From Janthinobacterium sp. SUN073 (GTDB lineage Bacteria; Pseudomonadota; Gammaproteobacteria; Burkholderiales; Burkholderiaceae_D): a DNA stretch of 64,000 bases. Each line of letters opens with the position of its first letter. Position 1 is the first letter of the stretch. Shown piece after piece: positions 62,831 through 64,000 of the stretch. Made by a program: the position numbers and the translations under genes. Under the pieces are notes generated by a model. It saw only the letters and a program-made list of their open reading frames with translations, made no database searches and was not told where the DNA came from. The stretch is taken from contig NZ_JAPUBT010000001.1 in NCBI RefSeq assembly GCF_030397665.1, positions 62,001-126,000 on the forward strand. The letters run 5' to 3'.

Positions 62831-64000
62831 TCAGGCGGCCGGCCGCCCCGCTCCCGGCAAGGGAATCTGCAGGGACAAACGGCAACCGGCGCCCGAGGCC
62901 GGCATGCCCACCTCGAAGTGGCCGCCCAGCGCCGTCACGCGCTCGGCAATGCCGATCAGGCCAAAGCACTGCTTCTTGCGCTGCTGTTGCGGCGTGATGC
63001 CGATGCCGTTGTCGCTGATGACCACATACACGGCGCAGGCATCCGAACTGAGCTCGATCTCGACCTGGCTGGCCTGGGCATGGCGCATGACGTTGCTGAG
63101 CGCTTCCTGCACGATGCGGAACAGCACGATCTCGACCTGGCTGCCGATGGCGGCAAACAGGGCCTCGTCGCGTATCAGCAGGCGGCAAGCGACGCCGCTG
63201 CGCTTGCGGAAGTCGCCCACCTGCCATTCGATGGCAGCCTGCAAGCCCAGGTCCAGCGCCATCGGACGCAGCTCGTTCATGATGCCACGCACGCTCTTGA
63301 TGGTGGTGTCGACATTGCTGAGCACGGCACCAACGCGGCGGTGCAGGCGCGGATGGGAACCTTCCGTGCGCGCGCTGAGCATGGAAATATCGATGCGCAG
63401 CGCCAGCAGGTTTTGCCCCAGTTCATCGTGGATATCGCGCGAAATGCGCTTGCGCTCGTCTTCCTTGGCCGTTTCCAGGTGCAGCGCCAACTGGCGCAGC
63501 TGCGCATGCGACTGGCGCAACGCGCTATCCATCAACTTGCGCTCGGTAATGTCCGTGTGCGCCACCACCACGCGCAGCGGCCCTTCGCCGAGGAAACGGC
63601 TGATCCTGGCCTGCGACCAGCGGGGGCCTGAGCGCGTGGCAAATTCATACTCGAGCGCAAACGTGTCGGCCGTGCCCGCAATCACGGCGCGGATGCCGGC
63701 GGACAGCTCGCGTCCGGCGCTGCGCTGCCAGCGCGGGTCCGTCTCGCAGAATTCCAGGTACTGCAGCGGCCGTGGCGTGTGCCCGACGAAGGCCAGGCAC
63801 GCCTGGTTGGCATGCACGACGCTGCCCGCCTGGTCCAGCACCAGCACCCGGTCCGTCAGCGAATCGATGGTGGCGTGAAAGAAGCGCTCGGCATCGCGCA
63901 AGGCTTCCTGTGCCCGCTCGCGCTGCTGCACTTCCAGCTGCAGATGCTGGTTGGCGCGCAGCAACTCGGCCGTACGGTCGATGACGCGCTGGTCCAGTTC
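62831..64000 (-). CDS. PAS-domain NarL-type sensor histidine kinase (5' end outside window)
   Basis: 389 codons seen; the frame remains open through the right window edge. The visible part begins in a coiled coil (ELDQRVIDRTAELLRANQ), then a PAS domain (about 25-150, DSLTDRVLVLDQAGSVVHAN), HisKA_3 dimerisation with phospho-acceptor H (EDERKRISRDIHDELGQNLLALRID) and HATPase_c (NVMRHAQA, DNGIGI, GLIGIAERV). This is the NarX/DegS-type layout, normally paired with a LuxR-type response regulator, not present here. Stop is followed by a short gap to the S46 gene. Confidence 0.9.
   Translation of the reverse strand, partial: ELDQRVIDRTAELLRANQHLQLEVQQRERAQEALRDAERFFHATIDSLTDRVLVLDQAGSVVHANQACLAFVGHTPRPLQYLEFCETDPRWQRSAGRELSAGIRAVIAGTADTFALEYEFATRSGPRWSQARISRFLGEGPLRVVVAHTDITERKLMDSALRQSHAQLRQLALHLETAKEDERKRISRDIHDELGQNLLALRIDISMLSARTEGSHPRLHRRVGAVLSNVDTTIKSVRGIMNELRPMALDLGLQAAIEWQVGDFRKRSGVACRLLIRDEALFAAIGSQVEIVLFRIVQEALSNVMRHAQASQVEIELSSDACAVYVVISDNGIGITPQQQRKKQCFGLIGIAERVTALGGHFEVGMPASGAGCRLSLQIPLPGAGRPAA

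Overview
The window reads as a chromosome segment of a GC-rich betaproteobacterium of the family Oxalobacteraceae, most likely Janthinobacterium or a close relative. This rests on recognisable protein families (dapC/dapD/dapE/prmB cluster, OmpR/EnvZ pair, PEP-CTERM protein, FapA-type protein) and general protein similarity recalled from that group; no database was searched. No rRNA, tRNA, CRISPR array, insertion sequence or phage block was seen. Coding density is high and no gap longer than about 300 bases lacks a gene or recognisable element.

Layout. 1-7 kb: a response regulator cut by the window edge, a lipoprotein, a DEAD-box helicase, two membrane proteins, two VOC proteins and an orphan motA. 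7.3-9.4 kb: a TetR regulator divergent from an MFS exporter with three matching operator palindromes between them. 9.4-11.4 kb: a lower-GC island of four small same-strand genes resembling orphan immunity genes, with a short motif recurring in the spacers. 11.4-19.8 kb: a DUF4153 membrane protein, a MerR regulator with a classic 19-bp-spacer dyad promoter, a PEP-CTERM protein, rraA, an MFS/AraC divergent pair, fliD and a PilZ protein. 20-27 kb: radA, alr, lplT and the tightly overlapping tsaB-rimI-UDG-DUF1853 operon. 27.4-37.3 kb: lysine/diaminopimelate genes dapC-dapD ... dapE with prmB and an ABC-F ATPase; a flavin monooxygenase and a RES-type toxin-antitoxin pair sit between dapD and the rest. 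37.4-45.5 kb: cheW, arfB, a FapA-like protein, ompR-envZ, an Imm26-like protein, an encapsulated-ferritin-like protein without its metal ligands, and a yqhD-type alcohol dehydrogenase.

45.5-49 kb is a thiamine uptake locus: a TPP riboswitch leads a TonB-dependent receptor, and convergent to it lie a PnuC/PnuT-type permease and a NadR-like kinase, giving outer-membrane import, inner-membrane transport and probable phosphorylation trapping. 49-52.3 kb holds a TetR/DUF2867 divergent pair, hypotheticals and an orphan periplasmic binding protein.

52.4-60.5 kb is a type VI secretion effector module read leftwards: vgrG, a Tle5-type phospholipase D effector, and two tandem paralogous Sel1-repeat lipoproteins that are probably its immunity proteins. 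The effector frame is broken near its 3' end at a run of ten G; with nine G the frame would continue 40 codons to a family-like C-terminus ending just before the immunity gene. This possible phase-variable effector is the most striking observation. The window closes with an S46 dipeptidyl-peptidase and a PAS/NarL-type histidine kinase cut by the right edge.
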